Assembly (NCBI GenBank): GCA_028288905.1 | Contig: JAQGHJ010000959.1 | Location: forward strand, 1-7,031 | DNA length: 7,031 nt | DNA from: Phycisphaerales bacterium | GTDB lineage: Bacteria; Planctomycetota; Phycisphaerae; Tepidisphaerales; Tepidisphaeraceae | Direction: 5' to 3' | Shown here: piece by piece, positions 6,208-7,031 of the stretch | Numbering within the stretch: the stretch's first letter is position 1 | How the letters are laid out: every line of letters begins with the position of its first letter | Notes under the pieces: generated by a model | Database searches by the model: none | Seen by the model: the letters and a program-made list of their open reading frames with translations, nothing else | What the model was told of the DNA's origin: nothing | Position numbers and translations under genes: made by a program

Positions 6208-6465
6208 GTGGCCCCGGCGGACGTGGAGGTATGGGTCGCCCGGGTCGGGGCCGGGGCGGTCGTGCTGACGGCGGCCGACCTGACGAGCGGGCTGCTGGAC
6301 CTGCGGACGTGGGGGGTGGTCGGGTTCGAGCCGGACGCGTGCGACGGGCTGGTCCGGAACGTCCTGCTGTGGGCGATGGACGGGCACCCGGACGGGCCGG
6401 CGGCCGACGCCGCCGCCACCACCGGACCGGCAGACCCGGCACCGGCCACCCGGCCGGGCGACTGA
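6208..6465 (+). pseudogene. C-terminal fragment of a larger protein (gene remnant)
   Basis: An open frame of 85 codons from a GTG at 6208 to TGA 6463-6465. Almost every third codon base is G or C, and the product reads like folded protein: VEVWVARVGAGAVVLTAAD, then WGVVGFEPDACDGLVRNVLL and a Pro/Ala/Asp-rich tail. The pattern (VARxGxGxVVLTxxDL ... G(F/Y)EP ... VRNxLLWAxDG) reminds me of the C-terminal ends of large planctomycete glycoside hydrolases or ThuA-like proteins; this is from memory and uncertain. There is no ribosome binding site at a usable distance and no N-terminal domain, and it begins about 30 nt after the lipoprotein stop. It is therefore probably the 3' end of a truncated gene. 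A hairpin overlaps its stop. It could instead be a small expressed gene. Confidence 0.45.
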
Positions 6466-6486
6466 CGGCGGCGGCCCTGCGCCGTC
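6464..6486 (+). terminator. Hairpin at the end of the gene fragment
   Basis: A perfect 7-bp stem GACGGCG (6464-6470) / CGCCGTC (6480-6486) with a 9-nt loop, starting within the stop codon and followed by a run of G rather than T. Its position supports 6465 as a genuine gene end. Confidence 0.4.
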
Positions 6487-6601
6487 GGGGGGGCGGCTGT
6501 TAACTGGTTCTGGCCCGGAAGACGGAGAGGAAGAGAAGAACCGGACCGGAACGCGTGGGTGAGCCCGACCGCACGTTCTCGCCACGCCCGATCGGCCGCT
6601 T

Positions 6602-6698
6602 CGGAGAACAACCCGCCGCTCTCCGGCCGCCGTAAGCCCTTGCAGATCATGCCCGTAGAACGCGGCAACCCCGAGAGGGGCTCTCGCGGTGTTCTCCG
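6602..6698. repeat. Inverted repeat pair CGGAGAACA / TGTTCTCCG
   Basis: Perfect 9-bp arms at 6602-6610 and 6690-6698, separated by 79 bases. The right arm abuts a GTTAAC site. No flanking target duplication is obvious, so a miniature mobile element is possible but not shown. Confidence 0.35.
6668..6690. repeat. Imperfect hairpin
   Basis: Stem CGAGAG (6672-6677) / CTCTCG (6681-6686) with a GGG loop. After one C-C mismatch it continues as ACC/GGT, giving 9 pairs over 23 bases. It lacks a T tract on either strand. It may be a structured RNA end or part of a repeat. Confidence 0.4.
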
Positions 6699-6736
6699 TT
6701 AACTGCCGGGCTACGGCTTTCCGCAGCGGTTCGGAC

Positions 6737-6788
6737 GGCTCCCCGGTCGGGATTCGAACCGCGGGCCGCCCGGTTAACACCCGGGCGG
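6737..6788 (-). pseudogene. 3' half of a tRNA-Asn gene (remnant)
   Basis: On the minus strand an anticodon arm CCCGG-GTGTTAA-CCGGG carries anticodon GTT (6776-6778), flanked by U33 and A37-A38. A T loop TTCGAAT follows at 6752-6758, then CCGGGGA, discriminator G (6739) and CC. The distance from anticodon position 34 to base 73 is exactly 39 nt, as in a tRNA with a 5-base variable loop, and the G73 and CC end match tRNA-Asn. The gene is incomplete. No D arm is visible upstream, the expected 5' acceptor strand (TCCCCGG) is absent, and the T stem has only two of five pairs. It is best read as a decayed fragment or an old attachment-site duplicate, not a working tRNA. Confidence 0.6.
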
Positions 6789-7031
6789 GGGGACGACGTC
6801 ACGCGGCCGGAGGCTGTTCCGCACAGTCGTCGGGCCCGCGGACGCTTCCGGCGACCGCGGCGTTTCAGGGGTGCCGCGTCACGGCCGCCACGCCGCCGAC
6901 GGGTCGGATCGGCCCCGCCTGGCCGCGACGGCGATCGCCCGCACGCCCGGCGACCGTCCGATGCCGGCGGATCGCGCAGGCGGGCGAACTCCGGGTCCTC
7001 GCCGCAGTGTGCCGCCAGTCGCGGGCACCGG
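6789..7031. other. Right-end stretch without a supportable gene
   Basis: About 240 bases. A minus-strand frame is open from the window edge (7030) inward and begins CPRLAAHCGEDPEFARLRD, which could be the tail of a gene lying mostly outside. It then becomes Arg-rich and shadow-like without a clear end. No RNA gene or strong repeat seen. Confidence 0.35.

Larger units (their letters stand above)
6487..6736. other. Non-coding, repeat-bearing stretch
   Basis: About 250 bases without a supportable gene. It holds two copies of GTTAACTG (6499-6506 and 6698-6705), a purine-rich tract (6517-6540, only one pyrimidine), a 9-bp inverted repeat (6602-6610 / 6690-6698) and an imperfect hairpin (6668-6690). 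Minus-strand open frames cross it but carry no recognisable protein sequence. Confidence 0.5.

Noticed and set aside
6231..6503. ATG directly after GGAGGT with a 90-codon frame
   Set aside because: There is no spacer between GGAGGT and ATG, and the product is Gly/Arg-rich low complexity, out of frame with the protein-like fragment.
5887..6780. Minus-strand open frame of 297 codons across the right-hand region
   Set aside because: It runs antisense through the zinc-finger coding sequence, the gene fragment and non-coding DNA, with no domain or coding bias.
6737..6811. A complete functional tRNA-Asn
   Set aside because: The predicted 5' acceptor strand pairs at only three of seven positions, no D arm is present, and the T stem is broken.
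1..7031. CRISPR array, phage defence system or biosynthetic cluster
   Set aside because: No regularly spaced direct repeats, no nuclease, methylase, reverse transcriptase or synthase signatures were seen in the real reading frames.

Overview
The window is very GC-rich and looks like chromosomal DNA of a planctomycete, most plausibly a Gemmata-like lineage. This rests on gene content rather than on any marker gene. It has an ECF-type sigma factor directly followed by a Ser/Thr kinase fused to a sulfatase-modifying-factor (FGE) domain, a secreted-type protein opening with an LEGRxLFS motif, and a lipoprotein with a DnaJ-type zinc finger. The first two traits are typical of that phylum. Host assignment is inference.

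Layout. Positions 6-3029 hold a minus-strand two-gene unit: an ECF sigma factor (2394-3029) and, 30 bases downstream, a membrane-anchored kinase/FGE fusion (6-2363, GTG start). A 232-base divergent intergenic region (3030-3261) with three related 12-base motifs separates it from a plus-strand gene for a 410-residue lectin-like protein (3262-4494). That protein has a duplicated YLxxxPD...HWxxxGxxE module and a three-QxW ricin-type beta-trefoil. A 349-base non-coding stretch (4495-4843) follows, with a terminator-like hairpin, a perfect 14-bp palindrome and a second hairpin. Next is a plus-strand lipoprotein gene (4844-6178) ending in four CxxC motifs.

The right-hand 850 bases look eroded. Just after the lipoprotein stop there is an 85-codon open frame with strong coding bias that appears to be only the C-terminal end of a larger protein (6208-6465), with a hairpin at its stop. 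Beyond it are non-coding DNA with inverted repeats and clustered GTTAAC sites, and a recognisable 3' half of a tRNA-Asn gene on the minus strand (about 6737-6788). Its geometry is correct, but it has no 5' half and a damaged T stem. This part looks like a recombination or integration scar.

How the genes may work together. In planctomycetes, ECF sigma factors next to Ser/Thr kinases are thought to form signalling pairs in which a membrane kinase controls the sigma factor. The divergent lectin gene is the nearest candidate target and shares its upstream region with the sigma gene, but nothing in the sequence proves regulation. The lipoprotein has no obvious functional tie to the others. The strongest leads are the atypical kinase active site, the shared motifs between sigma and lectin genes, the DnaJ-type zinc finger on a lipoprotein without a J domain, and the tRNA/gene-fragment scar.
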